Positions 57,801-64,000 of a stretch of 64,000 nt of DNA are shown piece after piece. The notes beneath the pieces were generated by a model. The model ran no database searches. It was not told where the DNA came from and saw only the letters and a program-made list of their open reading frames with translations. Each line of letters opens with the position of its first letter. Within the stretch, counting starts at the first letter, position 1. A program made the position numbers and the translations under genes. Origin of the DNA: Haemonchus contortus (taxonomy: Eukaryota > Nematoda > Chromadorea > Rhabditida > Trichostrongylidae); NCBI GenBank assembly GCA_000469685.2, contig LS997566.1, forward strand, positions 40,402,420 to 40,466,419, given 5' to 3'.

Positions 57801-59718
57801 GGTAGGATTACGCGTTTCGTATTGAAAGTAGAAACTCGGCATTTCAAAAGGTGATGTAGGATATGACGGGATCGTAGGTACTCAGTGACAGGAACCGGTA
57901 GCAACTGATAAGAGAAGATATGGGATCTTAGAGCACAAGAGTGAACTACCGATCAAAATCCCAGTCTTTTGGTGCTTTGACTGTCCAGTATTTTACATTT
58001 GTTAGGACGGGATGGTAGAGTAGAGTAGTAAAAGTGAGTGGTAAGTGCAGTGATAGGGACCCTTTAGCGGCACTACGATGGATAGATAAAAATTTTGTTC
58101 ATTTCTTGCTATTAGATTACGGCCGATACCCAGCAAGCCGTGTTACTCAATGACGGACCTTCTTTGTTCAATATCATTCGCGACAAAACTTTATCGATCG
58201 AAAGTAATCTGGAACCCTCAAGCAATGATATCTTCAAAAAAAAGAGGTTCTTTGATAGCGACATCTGATAATGGTGTTACCATCAAAGGTGTGAGTTGTT
58301 GATCGATTCGAAACATTCGTGAGTACTGCTCAAATCTTTGATTGCTCATTAGTTCAATCCATGATGGGTATCTATCTTTGAGAAGGAGAGCGAAAGATCG
58401 AGACTTTCAATGGAAGACGTGAGCACCGATTTACGTTGAATGCCATTTGCGCTGCTCTGCTAGTCCTGTTAAATTTCGTGTACAGTGAATATTAGTTGCT
58501 TCAAAGAGGAAGTAGAGTGTTAGCCGTTTGCTACAACTTCGTCGAAGAAGGAGGGAAGCTCGGCGTCAGCCTGTCGACTCAACAAGCTGTTTTGAAAACT
58601 GCGTTTACAGCAGTTTCTTCCAGCGAAGGTTAAGCTGGTAGTACGCGCAGCGTTGATCTGACCGCAGAGCGTTTGTAGGTCTGGTCAAGTTCCTTTTCGA
58701 GCGATTTGACAACGAAACTCAGTCCTCTGATATCTGCGTTCAGCTTTTCATGCCCTTTGCTTTTATTCGTATCTAACAAGGCATATACACGAGTTTGCTC
58801 GTCCTAGTACAGAGACGTTAGCATGCAGGCAGTGAAATGCAAATGAAAGACAAGGTTAGAGCTTAGACTTCTCAAACAACATGATTGCTCTGAATGCGTA
58901 ACAGAATTTTTGTTCGTAAATACATCCTGCATTGATCTAGCGTGACCATCCTAAATCGGTGGATTCTGAATTAAAGCTCATCATCTTTCTGCAGTGATTG
59001 ACAAATTGGGTTTTTTCGAGATGGAAGCTTTTTCAGTATGGTCCTGGTAGAAATTTCGTTCAGCCAATCGGCTATTTTCTCCCCTGGAAGTCGGTCATTT
59101 TATTCAGTGAAAATGCCAAAATTCTCTTCTGATAGTTCATATTGATCATTGTGAGGGATAATCATTCTTTCTAGAGCATATGCAAAAACAACCTCGTCAT
59201 GATTAGAACACGAAATTCAGAGTTTTATCCATGTTACCGAGAGGGACAGATAATTCACCTCAAGGAGGTAATGGGACATCTTTATCATTGTGTCTTAATC
59301 GATGACTATTTTGGACCCGGCACGGTACCCGGCACGGTCAAGGGGTCTTTTCGTAAATTCATTCTGGACTGGGTCTAACAGATAACCTACAGAAGAAACC
59401 GAAAGCTTTTGACCCTTAGAACTCCACAGTTAACCACGCCTAACGAAAAGACTACTATTTGAAAAGCAAGAGGCAAATCGCAGACGATGCTGATTCACTG
59501 AGACCTAAATTTCCGTTTTCCGCCAGGTCCTAATTGGTGATGACACAGCTGAGCTCAAGATCACTTGCCCATCTTGCTCAGAACTCTGCGGCTATCAATT
59601 TTGTTCACAAGACAGAATCATGAAAGAGCAGCTCGATGGTTCGACCACAAACATTGTTGGTCCGAGGGTTCAGCTCGTTGAAGCGATACTATTGATAGTA
59701 TCTTTATACAATTTGTGA
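30311..59718 (+). CDS. Leishmanolysin-like zinc metalloprotease (M8), copy 2, intact 629-residue frame
   Basis: Exons: 30311-30394, 30447-30568, 39731-39838, 42337-42445, 42862-42913, 44883-45003, 45769-45936, 46604-46679, 47696-47845, 49266-49363, 49442-49567, 50351-50537, 56938-57015, 57357-57514, 59207-59267, 59527-59718. They sum to 1,890 bases with all phases consistent: 629 residues plus stop, close to the usual GP63 length of about 600. Motifs in order: N-terminal hydrophobic segment, [38 protein letters not shown] (45857-45871), [45 protein letters not shown], hydrophobic tail [12 protein letters not shown]. Expected role: secreted or surface zinc endopeptidase. Introns 2 (RTE remnant plus 5-kb element), 8 (mariner), 9 (GC-rich insert) and 12 (RTE complex) are enlarged by insertions. 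Confidence 0.9.
31780..33239 (+). mobile_element. Decayed RTE remnant in intron 2 of copy 2, 5' part
   Basis: The same insertion as 4,000-7,030 of unit 1: 5' untranslated block at about 31,800-32,010, endonuclease pieces at about 32,160-32,700 and RT linker at about 32,880-33,230. It is cut at 33,239 by the 5-kb element and resumes at 38,283. Confidence 0.8.
33421..33492 (+). repeat. tRNA-like sequence in the left inverted repeat of element A
   Basis: A-box-like TGGTGTAGTGGTAAGCG and B-box-like GGTTCGGATTT in tRNA order and spacing. The T-arm does not fold cleanly, so this is a tRNA relic or a pol III promoter and not a functional tRNA. A second copy lies inverted at about 38,022-38,095. Confidence 0.6.
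33580..34068 (+). CDS. Unrecognised ORF of element A, interrupted by the RTE (5' part)
   Basis: 163 open codons from ATG at 33580 to the RTE insertion point, including [20 protein letters not shown] and [20 protein letters not shown]. The frame continues in phase on the far side of the RTE from 37660 to a stop at 37743, so the ORF was about 190 codons before the insertion. I do not recognise the product; it shows no obvious DDE or zinc-finger motif. The element may owe its mobility to a transposase elsewhere. Confidence 0.5.
34801..35530 (+). pseudogene. RTE apurinic-type endonuclease region (broken)
   Basis: [31 protein letters not shown] and VGGVGVLVN are present to the stop near 35,078. 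The frame resumes with [23 protein letters not shown] residues and ADFNAKI, and an [12 protein letters not shown] stretch lies near 35,500. These are the N, E, D/N and S-D-H motifs of the endonuclease. Two stops disrupt it relative to the copy at 52,498-53,448. Confidence 0.88.
35540..36925 (+). CDS. RTE reverse transcriptase, long frame ending at a frameshift
   Basis: Open frame of 461 codons. RT motifs in order: [32 protein letters not shown] with [69 protein letters not shown] (catalytic F-A-D-D) and GLRL. A 1-base lesion near 36,915 moves the C-terminal connection domain to the frame ending at 37,645 ([51 protein letters not shown]). Typical RTE-clade order. Confidence 0.92.
   Translation: MRGERAMKFRKRSHKTSINWDHFASLASKWEDSVIDNIDEEYNRLVEHLHDSATKAESLQVAKRRLSSETLELIRKNGIARAAGNHQQTSELAKLRREAIKEDLKERRAAVLDEAAEAGKSIRKARRSFANYKTKMTSLRRPDGTVTASRRAMEKVIYDFYSDLFDSHVYLPTHHLRRDEYITTSVLPSEIRHATTSMKNCTAPGLDRIKPEHLKSIPPVIVKTLARLFTRYLSQCKVPTSWKTSKTVLLYKKGDSDDIGNYRPIYQLSVIYKLFTRVILNRIGRILDEGQPCEQAGFRRGFSTIDHIHTLTRLIEVSREYKMPLCLTFIDLKKAFDTVETEAVIEALGNQGVPRQYIRMLRELYDSFTTRISPLYKEVIVNVKRGVRQGDTISPKIFSAALENIMRHLEWEDLGVKVDGRYLHHLRFADDIVLITPNIEQVERMLAEFDSACGKIGLRLT
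38022..38095 (-). repeat. tRNA-like sequence in the right inverted repeat of element A
   Basis: Read on -, carries TTGGTGTAGTGGTAAGCGCG and GGGTTCGGACTTCG. Inverted partner of 33,421-33,492. Confidence 0.6.
38286..39620 (+). mobile_element. Decayed RTE remnant in intron 2 of copy 2, 3' part
   Basis: Continuation after the inserted element, starting CAGATCTCTTCGG where the left part ends CTCTACTCA. Holds RT and connection-domain fragments with many stops. Confidence 0.8.
39731..39838 (+). CDS. M8 copy 2 exon 3
   Basis: Encodes [20 protein letters not shown] and [10 protein letters not shown]. Flanked by TTTATAG and GTGAGT. It is 9.2 kb from exon 2 because intron 2 contains the RTE remnant split by the 5-kb element. 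Confidence 0.85.
40060..40460 (+). repeat. Dispersed repeat family D, unit 2 copy (orthologue of 7,490-7,880)
   Basis: Shares the CCCGCCC...GCGCGCCGCAGCTCACTGCG core and flanks with unit 1, in intron 3 of copy 2. Confidence 0.6.
41361..41769. mobile_element. 409-bp TA-flanked short-inverted-repeat element
   Basis: TA at 41359-41360 and 41770-41771. Short termini CAAGGTGCGC and, from the right, CAGGGTGCGC. Absent from the matching place in unit 1 (about 12,075). Probably a Tc1/mariner-type remnant or MITE. No open transposase frame. Confidence 0.65.
42337..42913 (+). CDS. M8 copy 2 exons 4-5: cysteine-rich region
   Basis: Exon 4 (42337-42445) encodes [25 protein letters not shown]. Exon 5 (42862-42913) encodes [17 protein letters not shown]. 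Same phases as in copy 1. Confidence 0.83.
43190..44590 (-). mobile_element. Decayed RTE remnant (unit 2, -), orthologue of 13,930-16,020
   Basis: The connection-domain remnant at 43,190-43,450 and 5' parts to about 44,590 match unit 1 in order and orientation. Repeat D (43,650-44,045) interrupts it as in unit 1, but part of the RT region has been lost. Confidence 0.75.
43650..44045. repeat. Dispersed repeat family D, second unit 2 copy
   Basis: Orthologue of 14,560-14,960, inserted in the RTE remnant. Confidence 0.6.
44883..45936 (+). CDS. M8 copy 2 exons 6-7: catalytic core with HELIH
   Basis: Exon 6 (44883-45003) encodes [20 protein letters not shown] and PLAYAGHC. Exon 7 (45769-45936) encodes [13 protein letters not shown] and [11 protein letters not shown]. 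The donor after exon 7 is GTGATG, weaker at position +5 than GTGAGT in copy 1. Confidence 0.92.
46733..47568 (+). mobile_element. Internally deleted mariner in intron 8 of copy 2
   Basis: Terminal inverted repeats: TTGTAACGCAAATTCGTAGA on the left and, from the right, TTGTAACATAAGTTTGTAGA. On + the N-terminal part (about 46,889-46,995) reads [20 protein letters not shown]. After a deletion the catalytic part reads [16 protein letters not shown] and [16 protein letters not shown] (about 47,085-47,225), then a degraded DNARPH-like and FRSLQ region to about 47,490. Frames are broken. It lies in the same intron as the unit 1 palindrome. Confidence 0.87.
47696..49567 (+). CDS. M8 copy 2 exons 9-11: distal zinc ligand, Met turn
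   Basis: Exon 9 (47696-47845) encodes [36 protein letters not shown]. Exon 10 (49266-49363) encodes [16 protein letters not shown] and [14 protein letters not shown]. Exon 11 (49442-49567) encodes [20 protein letters not shown]. All metal-site residues are kept. Intron 9 carries the GC-rich insertion 47,993-48,697. Confidence 0.93.
47993..48697. other. GC-rich insertion of about 700 bp in intron 9 of copy 2, origin unknown
   Basis: Unit 1 reads straight through the site (GTGTTTTCGAGCTCTCG near 21,805). In unit 2 about 700 bp separate GTGTTTTCGAG from CGAGCACTCG, suggesting a short CGAG-type duplication. The insert is visibly more GC-rich than its surroundings, with runs such as GGGGCGCGCGCGGTGCGCCC. 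It has no terminal inverted repeats, poly(A) tail or recognisable coding region. Confidence 0.6.
50351..50537 (+). CDS. M8 copy 2 exon 12
   Basis: Encodes [35 protein letters not shown] and VADFCPYYA, followed by GTAAGT. Intron 12 then runs 6.4 kb to exon 13, filled by the RTE complex, repeat R and a SINE. Confidence 0.9.
50630..52654 (-). CDS. RTE reverse transcriptase and C-terminal domain
   Basis: A 674-codon open frame. Motifs: [95 protein letters not shown]. The connection and C-terminal region follows with [19 protein letters not shown] and [19 protein letters not shown]. Relative to the + strand copy, five residues are missing after DTVETEA (15 bases), next to the first catalytic region, and may impair activity. 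The true start of this domain is the frameshift point near 52,550; the ORF's first ATG belongs to out-of-frame endonuclease sequence. Confidence 0.93.
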   Translation of the reverse strand: MGSLRFIGEFMGRFRQRQHRRRIRPACRTSSRLRQESLKDVKKRLSSKTLELIRQRGIARATGNHQQTSELAKLCREAIKEDLKERRAAVMDEAAEAGKSIRKARRSFANYRTKMASLRRPDGTVTASRRAMEKVIYDFYSDLFDSHVYMPTCHLRQDGYVVPSVLLSEIRHAIKSMRNGTAPGPDRIKAKHLKSLPPVIVKTLARLFTRYLSQCKVPTSWKFSKTVLLYKKGGPDDIGNYRPICLLSVIYKLFTRVILNRIGRILDEGQPCEQAGFRRGFSTIDHIHTVTRLIEVSREYEMPLCLTFIDLKKAFDTVETEAGNQGVPTQYVRMLRELYNNFTTRISPFYKEVIINVKRGVRQGDTISPKLFSAALENVMRHMEWESMGVKVDGRYLHHLRFADDIVLITPNIEQAEQMLAEFDNACGKIGLRLNLTKTMFMRNGLVPDAPFMRNGTNIFGCFSYVYLGREVNMMNDLAPELSRRKRAAWGAFKNIEGVVKKTKNIRLRAHLFDTAVLPALTYASETWTLRKQDEHAVSVIQRAVERAMLGIFLYTQVQKGIRSSELRRRTKIRDAVDYAKRSKIRWAGHVMRYNDDRWTRAVTDWIPRDVKRTPGRPPTRWSDSLTKALNERNVLPRVPRASAIHWTTLARDRDEWRRYWRPLEEIDDQREYR
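52498..53448 (-). CDS. RTE apurinic-type endonuclease domain
   Basis: The ATG at 53446-53448 (read on -) starts [19 protein letters not shown]. The open frame continues upstream into the inverted repeat of element B, which is not original. Motifs: [81 protein letters not shown]: the catalytic N, E, D-x-N and S-D-H set. A frameshift near 52,550 separates it from the reverse transcriptase frame. Confidence 0.93.
   Translation of the reverse strand: MAICTFNARTLASEACIEDLMMQARKIKYDVIGLTETRRHRPLHAVFETGEELFLGACDSRGVGGVGVLVNTHLAMNIDSYESLTTRIGRLRLRRCGSIPALTIFVAYAPTSSYEEEELEAFYMDLERLYREDHTFFKVIVGDFNAKIGPRRTAEELHIGTHGLEWNEQGGRLSEFIMTTHTIHGNSQFQKPSHLRWTWESPGGQFHNEIDHIIVNRKFCLTDVAVVPKFYTGSDHRLLRARFRFSVRGERAAKFRKRSPKTVVNWDHFALLASLWEDSVNDNTDEEYDRLVEHLRDCARRVSKMSRNVSLRRLSS
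53652..53716 (+). repeat. tRNA-like sequence (Ser/Leu-like) in the left inverted repeat of element B
   Basis: A-box-like GTGGCCGAACGGATAGTG, and a T-arm ATCAAGG-TTCGGTT-CCTTGAT with a perfect 7-bp stem. The GTGGCCGA start is that of Ser or Leu tRNAs. No complete acceptor stem seen. Inverted partner at about 55,036-55,104. Confidence 0.65.
54863..54890. repeat. (TA)n microsatellite
   Basis: About 13 TA dinucleotides inside element B. Confidence 0.95.
55036..55104 (-). repeat. tRNA-like sequence in the right inverted repeat of element B
   Basis: Read on -, GTTGGCCGAACGGATAGTGC and ATCAAGGTTCGGTTCCTTGA, paired with 53,652-53,716. Confidence 0.65.
55505..56000 (-). repeat. Dispersed repeat R, inverted copy
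   Basis: Inverse of 24,062-24,545: GCTTCGAACGCGAAGCGGCAAGTCGG, TATTTCCCCGAGCGAG and the AT-rich end are shared in reverse order. In both units it lies in intron 12 but in opposite orientation, so these are independent insertions. Confidence 0.7.
56130..56440 (+). mobile_element. tRNA-derived SINE family, copy S2
   Basis: Shares TTGCATAGGCCACATACGCA, ATTCAATACGCCACTACG and the GACCGGxTCAAT-type linker with S1 (inverted) and S3. The tRNA head is degraded. Intron 12 of copy 2. Confidence 0.55.
56938..57514 (+). CDS. M8 copy 2 exons 13-14, intact
   Basis: Exon 13 (56938-57015) encodes [20 protein letters not shown]. Exon 14 (57357-57514) encodes [32 protein letters not shown] and then KTLKIAIK, before a GTTAAT donor. 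This is where copy 1 has its stop and frameshift. The donor is non-optimal, but its phase fits exon 15. Confidence 0.8.
57520..59200. other. Intron 14 of copy 2, no gene
   Basis: Includes two related blocks, GTTGAAATTTGGTAGGAATAC (about 57,648) and GTTGAAATTTGGTAGGATTAC (about 57,792), suggesting a short degenerate tandem repeat. The rest aligns partly with 26,900-27,440 of unit 1. Confidence 0.5.
59207..59718 (+). CDS. M8 copy 2 exons 15-16: C-terminal Cys box and hydrophobic tail
   Basis: Exon 15 (59207-59267) encodes [20 protein letters not shown]. Exon 16 (59527-59718) encodes [15 protein letters not shown] and ends [13 protein letters not shown] then TGA. The hydrophobic end suggests GPI or membrane attachment, as in GP63; this is inference. 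Confidence 0.85.
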
Positions 59719-59910
59719 TGTGACGTATAGTAGAATTAATTCGAAGCATCTTTTTGTCCTCATTCTAATGTTTTAAAGAATTAACAGCTGAAATATCTAT
59801 GTCAGATAATTTGATTGTGTTCCAGCGTGCCCTTACTTTTGTATTTTGTTTGAAGGTATTGTGTATAGTGATTAATAGCCCAAGTGAACGTACTATTTCT
59901 GTTGTATACT

Positions 59911-60590
59911 ACTCAATAAAATAAATATAGAAGATGTATTCAATCAGCAAACAGTTTCACATAAGCAAAATTGACTTTCTTCGAGAGCAGCGAACTTTTT
60001 TTAGCTCAGGACTGAGAAGGATCCTATAAGGTTTTTCACTAGGTATCGCGTACATCGTCGCCCTAGCCCGGGTAACGAAACTTTTCCCCGATTGCGGCAT
60101 TCTCCCTTGCGGCATGCGGCAAATGTTACTGCAATTACCGTACTCACCCCGCCCCCCGCCAATCGATATGACGCAATATTTTTCGTTAGTTGCCTTTCTT
60201 CTTTATTGGTTTTGATCGTTTCTTCTCTTTCTTTTTCTTGTTTTTTATGTATATTAGACTTGTTTACGTAGCATGACTCCTCCTATATTAGCGACGATCA
60301 ATACCGCATTGGAATAGAAGAAAGCGGCCAGCCAATTCAAATAATTAAAGGACTCCCTACCTCAAAAATTGCGCGCTCCAATCTTCCATCGCGATCCTGC
60401 GATACGCGGCGCGTGCGGCGTGCGCGACGCCGTCTTCGGGGAACTGTTCCCGGACCCCCCTAGCCCTACATTATCTTCACTACCAAGTGGGTTTGCCTTA
60501 CACTTTGCATGAAATGTCAATGTGCAACATCCATTTTGTCATCACTACTGGTTCTATACTTTTAACTTGCCTCCTGGGCATTTTACGTAA
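59911..60590 (+). repeat. Start of a third tandem unit
   Basis: The AT-rich unit start, the AGCAAACAGTTTCACATAAG block and then, beyond an inserted MITE, the block at 60,467-60,570 match 60-310 and 28,180-28,400. Similarity is lower than between units 1 and 2 and fades by about 60,590. No M8 exon was found downstream within the window, so the third gene, if present, lies beyond 64,000 or is lost. Confidence 0.75.
60070..60457. mobile_element. 388-bp MITE with 9-bp target duplication, second copy
   Basis: Target duplication CCCTAGCCC at 60061-60069 and 60458-60466. The internal sequence (GCGGCATTCTCCCTTGCGGC and TAAAGGACTCC) matches 5,519-5,896. Inserted in the start block of the third unit. 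Confidence 0.87.
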
Positions 60591-60644
60591 TGTTCCATAC
60601 TGCTCTGCTGTTCAAGTTTGTTATGGCTGAACCGCTTTACTGAT

Positions 60645-61195
60645 CGACGTTCAGAGCAAATCGTCGTTTTCAAGGATCTGTAAATAGTTCGAAGCCCCTA
60701 ACCAGTGACGTACCCAAACAAGCGTCCAAACGCGCTAAGCTAGTTGCAGCAACTCCTGGAAACTCGAACTTCAAAATATTCCACTGAAGTGACCAACCCT
60801 CTGTAGTTCTACAGCGCCACTCTCCACTCGATTATGTGAACAACAGCGGACCAATGAGACACCATGGACGATAGTAAGATAAGAATTAGTCTCTATAGCT
60901 CCATGTTCAGTCTTCTTGGAACCTAGGCATCACCCGCACAATTCTCATCTTACGACCATCAATGGTGCCTCATTGGTCCCTCCTTGTTGTTCACATAATC
61001 GATTGGGACGTAGCGTTGGTGAAACCCCAAAAGGTTCGTCAGTTCGCTGGGATCTTTTGAAGTTCTAGTTTCCGGGAACTGTTGCAACTAGCCTAGCGCC
61101 TAGCGCTTGGTCGGTAATTCCCAGGTCAGGAGCTTCGAACTATTTCCATGTACTTGAAGACGACGATTTGCTCGAAATGTATTACAGGCAAAAGC
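60645..61195. repeat. About 550-bp foldback
   Basis: Arms about 60,645-60,900 and 60,940-61,195 are inverted copies (AGCAAATCGTCGTTTTCAAG against CTTGAAGACGACGATTTGCT). The centre is near 60,915. No coding potential. Likely a foldback MITE. Confidence 0.75.
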
Positions 61196-61199
61196 AAGA

Positions 61200-63735
61200 G
61201 TCGGTAACTTCAGCCGTGTGTTTCGTATTTTTGGCAAAAAAAATAAGAAAGATAATCACGATTCGGTCGGTATCGAATAGGAAAAAACGGGGTGACGGAT
61301 AACGAAACCTTAACGCGGAGTCCCGGCGTAGAACAAGTCTTCCGTAATAAAAAACACTGTCCTTAATCCAAGCTCAAATCCGAATTTTTCACTTGGAAAA
61401 AAATTTCACGTCCTTGTTGCTACAACTACAAACGCAATGAAATAAGCAATATTTACTCAGACGAAATGGTACGCCGTCTACACCTGTTACTAATGAAAAC
61501 AAAATCAAATATTGACCAAGTAACAAGAAGCCAATACTGTTTTGATTGAAGCTTTTGAATTTTCTGATTAATGTTCGGTTTTTTGCTGCAGATTACTGAT
61601 TCGAAGGACCTTCAACTTGTAGACCATCATCTTCTCACAGCATTCTTCCGCCTCCAAAGAGTTATACACTTCGTAATTCTGTTTGTGAAGAGGTTCTCCC
61701 AGTCAAATATGAGATTTTATCCGAGATGCAGAGTCTGAGCCTGAAGTCCTTAGGAAACTGCGGGAATATCGGTATTGGAGACAGACCTCATTCAATCTCG
61801 AGGTGAGCTGTGTTTCACTTTTCAACAGAACACTTCATTTTTCAGGGTTGAATACTTGACCTCAGGTGTGAGCAAGATTATCTTGCCCCTACCTGCCGTA
61901 ACCTTAATTTTTAAACTCCCAGTGCACATTTATGAATATACCTGAAAATGGCTGTCATCCATAACTTGGTGCAAAAAGCCCATCTCGTGGAAGGCCCCTC
62001 TCGTGTTTGCCGTGATGTTCCCCATCTATCAGCGGAACGAGGTAGACAGTACAATGGCCCAACTGTTACACCATTAAATATCTGGTAAAAGTCATGGGAA
62101 TGAAATGCAGTTGTAACTTGTTCCCATAACCGATAGCACATAACTAAAAAATGGATCGCACTACCCATAACAGTTGATTGGTATTCACATCAATAACATT
62201 ACTCGTATTTTTGTGATTTTTATTAAAATCTTCTGTTGATCTCGCTCTAATCCTTCCCTCAAAGCACGTGAATTTCATTCAAGTCACCGAAGGAGACGGC
62301 TCACCGGCCATGGGTGCTGCTCCGGCCTGCTTTATGAAGGAATGAAATCTCAGAAGACTGAATCTTGGCTGGGTCAACCAATGCTTCATACTCCTCCACC
62401 TTTGCAAGCTATAATCAGTTTTGCCTAGAGAAATACAAATTTCTGCATTATGCATTGTTCAGACCTGGAACGTTCCCCTTATTCTTTGGGTACCCATGCC
62501 CATTCAAGCCAAGCGCCTTTAGAAATTCGGAACGAAAAACTGTAAATGGCTCATCTTATGCAACAAATCGATCCACGTCTTACGTTATAAAATTTTTATC
62601 CTAGTCGTTCAATGGAATTGATCATTGTTGGAAGCGATTCTGTTGACTTTGTGCAGCTGGTAAGTCGACGTAAACACCACCATACTTGCACTTTGAATCG
62701 TTCAACTGTTAAAATCTATAGTTCAAGCAGTATTTATAGACTGCCTATAAAGGTCTGGGATACACCGGAGATGAGTTCTGAGCTTGGAGAAGATGTACCT
62801 TCCGCTTTCTTTCTAATTTGAATGCATTTTTAACTGAGGTTAAAATGGTCCATCGGAACCACGACACTTTTAAGCAACCCTTTAAAGCCACAAAAAGGGT
62901 TCTCTGAAACTTATAATCGTCGATCTGCACCTATTTCCTTGGACAGAACTTTTTTTGCCTTTGATCTTCTGAAAATGGCTCACATGACGCAGTAAATTGA
63001 TCGTCATTCTGTTTCTAGTGATGTTTTTTTACTAATGGTGTTGACTGTAGCGCCGAATCTTATCAGTACTTCCTTTTTTTCTATCCGATTTCTCCACATT
63101 TCTTATAAAAGCTGTCGAATATCTTACATGGGCAGCAAAAATTCGTATCACATTTGCAAACACTTTTCTTTTATGATTTCTTTCAAGTGATCATTCCACA
63201 GGTGGCGCCTCCGTTTGTGCCAAATCATAGATGAAGCTCATCCCGAAGATAGGTTCTAGGCATTGGTTATAGGCTTTTGAATGGGGATTTGCCAACAGAT
63301 TAGATTTTACGTGAGTTTTTTTTTTCAGAAAGAAAGGAAACTTCTCTCTCTGTCTGTATGTTTTGGTATTTGTTTGGGAGACCTCATGAATGTTTGAACA
63401 GTGGGATTTTTGAAAAATTTCATGAAAAAATGTTCCACCACTGATCAAGCGATTGTTGTTCCACAAGTCGCCAACATGTGAGAGCCTCGAAAGATCAGTA
63501 TAAAGATGATTCTGCCCTCTGCTGCCAATCTGCTACCGGATAAGGGAACCTGCAGCATTTACGTGGCTCTACACCAGCCTCGTCCTTCAGAATCCTTCGA
63601 TCACTGGTAAAATAATTATTTGCACTCTACTACTAAGTCATTTAGCAAAAACACCTCCCACGGCTTTTCGTTCCTTCTTTCTAACTATTTCTTGAAGGTT
63701 TCCTCAATATTACACGAAATATGGGATTCAGGTAG
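61200..63735. other. No supported gene
   Basis: AT-rich. Short ORFs only. Possible exon-like open stretches (for example about 61,592-61,803 followed by GTGAGC) match no family known to me and no sequence elsewhere in the window. Confidence 0.5.
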
Positions 63736-63739
63736 TGTA

Positions 63740-64000
63740 CGTAGAGCCAAGTGGTGCACTTCACACACACACACACACATGGTCACGGGTTCAGATCTTG
63801 TATCGATATCCGCTCAGACCAATCAAGCCTGCCGTTTTCCCGGGTCGGTTAATCGATACCAGACCCGTCAGGGAGGTTAGAAGGACTTTTTTGCTTATTT
63901 GCTGGTCACCTTAAATCATTGTATAGGTCGCATGTGCATTCAAAACACCGCTACGTTTTTTAATGAAAATCGAATGCATGGCACATTCTGAAAAATGGGT
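63740..64000 (+). mobile_element. tRNA-derived SINE family, copy S3, cut by the window end
   Basis: Head with B-box-like GGGTTCAGATC (about 63,785), linker GACCAATCAAGCC and body TTGTATAGGTCGCATGTGCA, ATTCAAAACACCGCTACG, shared with S1 and S2. A (CA)n run precedes the head. Confidence 0.65.

Larger units (their letters stand above)
28166..59910 (+). repeat. Tandem segmental duplication, unit 2
   Basis: Second unit, about 3.6 kb longer than unit 1 because of private insertions, mainly the element at 33,240-38,282 and the RTE complex at about 50,620-55,500. The 5' flank (28,200-30,300), all 16 exon positions and most intron sequence match unit 1. Two ancient RTE remnants lie at equivalent places in both units, so the duplication is younger than those insertions. 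Confidence 0.88.

Noticed and set aside
61592..61803. Exon-like open stretch with acceptor and GTGAGC donor
   Set aside because: No matching exon in units 1 or 2 and no recognised family; reading frame choice is ambiguous.

Overview
The window is eukaryotic and almost certainly from a parasitic clade V (strongylid, hookworm-like) nematode. It holds a many-exon gene with short phased exons and introns full of transposons. There are several copies of a nematode-type RTE retrotransposon, plus mariner/Tc1 remnants, tRNA-derived SINEs and miniature inverted-repeat elements. There are no bacterial operons, CRISPR arrays or rRNA genes. The species call is inference.

The backbone is a tandem duplication. 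Unit 1 (about 50-28,165) and unit 2 (about 28,166-59,910) match along their whole length, introns included, and a third unit begins at about 59,911 with similarity lost after about 60,590. Each complete unit carries one leishmanolysin-like (peptidase M8) zinc metalloprotease gene on the + strand. I rebuilt 16 exons in each copy by matching the family pattern, splice sites and reading phase between copies. Copy 2 (30,311-59,718) gives an uninterrupted 629-codon frame: N-terminal hydrophobic segment, cysteine-rich pro-region, HELIH active site, distal His-Trp and Met turn, Cys-rich C-terminus and a hydrophobic tail. Copy 1 (3,197-27,980) keeps the whole metal site, but exon 14 has a stop at 26,506 and a 1-base deletion, so it should end after about 533 residues, without its last exons.

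Transposons explain the size of the genes and the length difference between units. Two decayed RTE copies sit at matching positions in both units (4.0-7.0 / 31.8-39.6 kb on +, and 13.9-16.0 / 43.2-44.6 kb on -), so they predate the duplication. Insertions found in one unit only are younger. In unit 1: a 378-bp Mutator-like MITE, a 1.26-kb Tc1/mariner-like element, a 1.3-kb foldback containing a 152-bp insertion, a 3.16-kb palindrome of nested Tc1 and mariner, a second RTE-type fragment and a SINE. In unit 2: a 5.04-kb element with long inverted repeats containing a nearly full RTE, an almost intact RTE on - that itself contains a related 1.85-kb element, a 409-bp TA-flanked element, a mariner, a GC-rich insertion and a SINE.

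The most unusual objects are (i) the pair of related elements with roughly 340-bp inverted repeats, 3-bp TNA target duplications and a tRNA-like sequence inside every inverted repeat, and (ii) the nested-transposon palindrome in intron 8 of copy 1.
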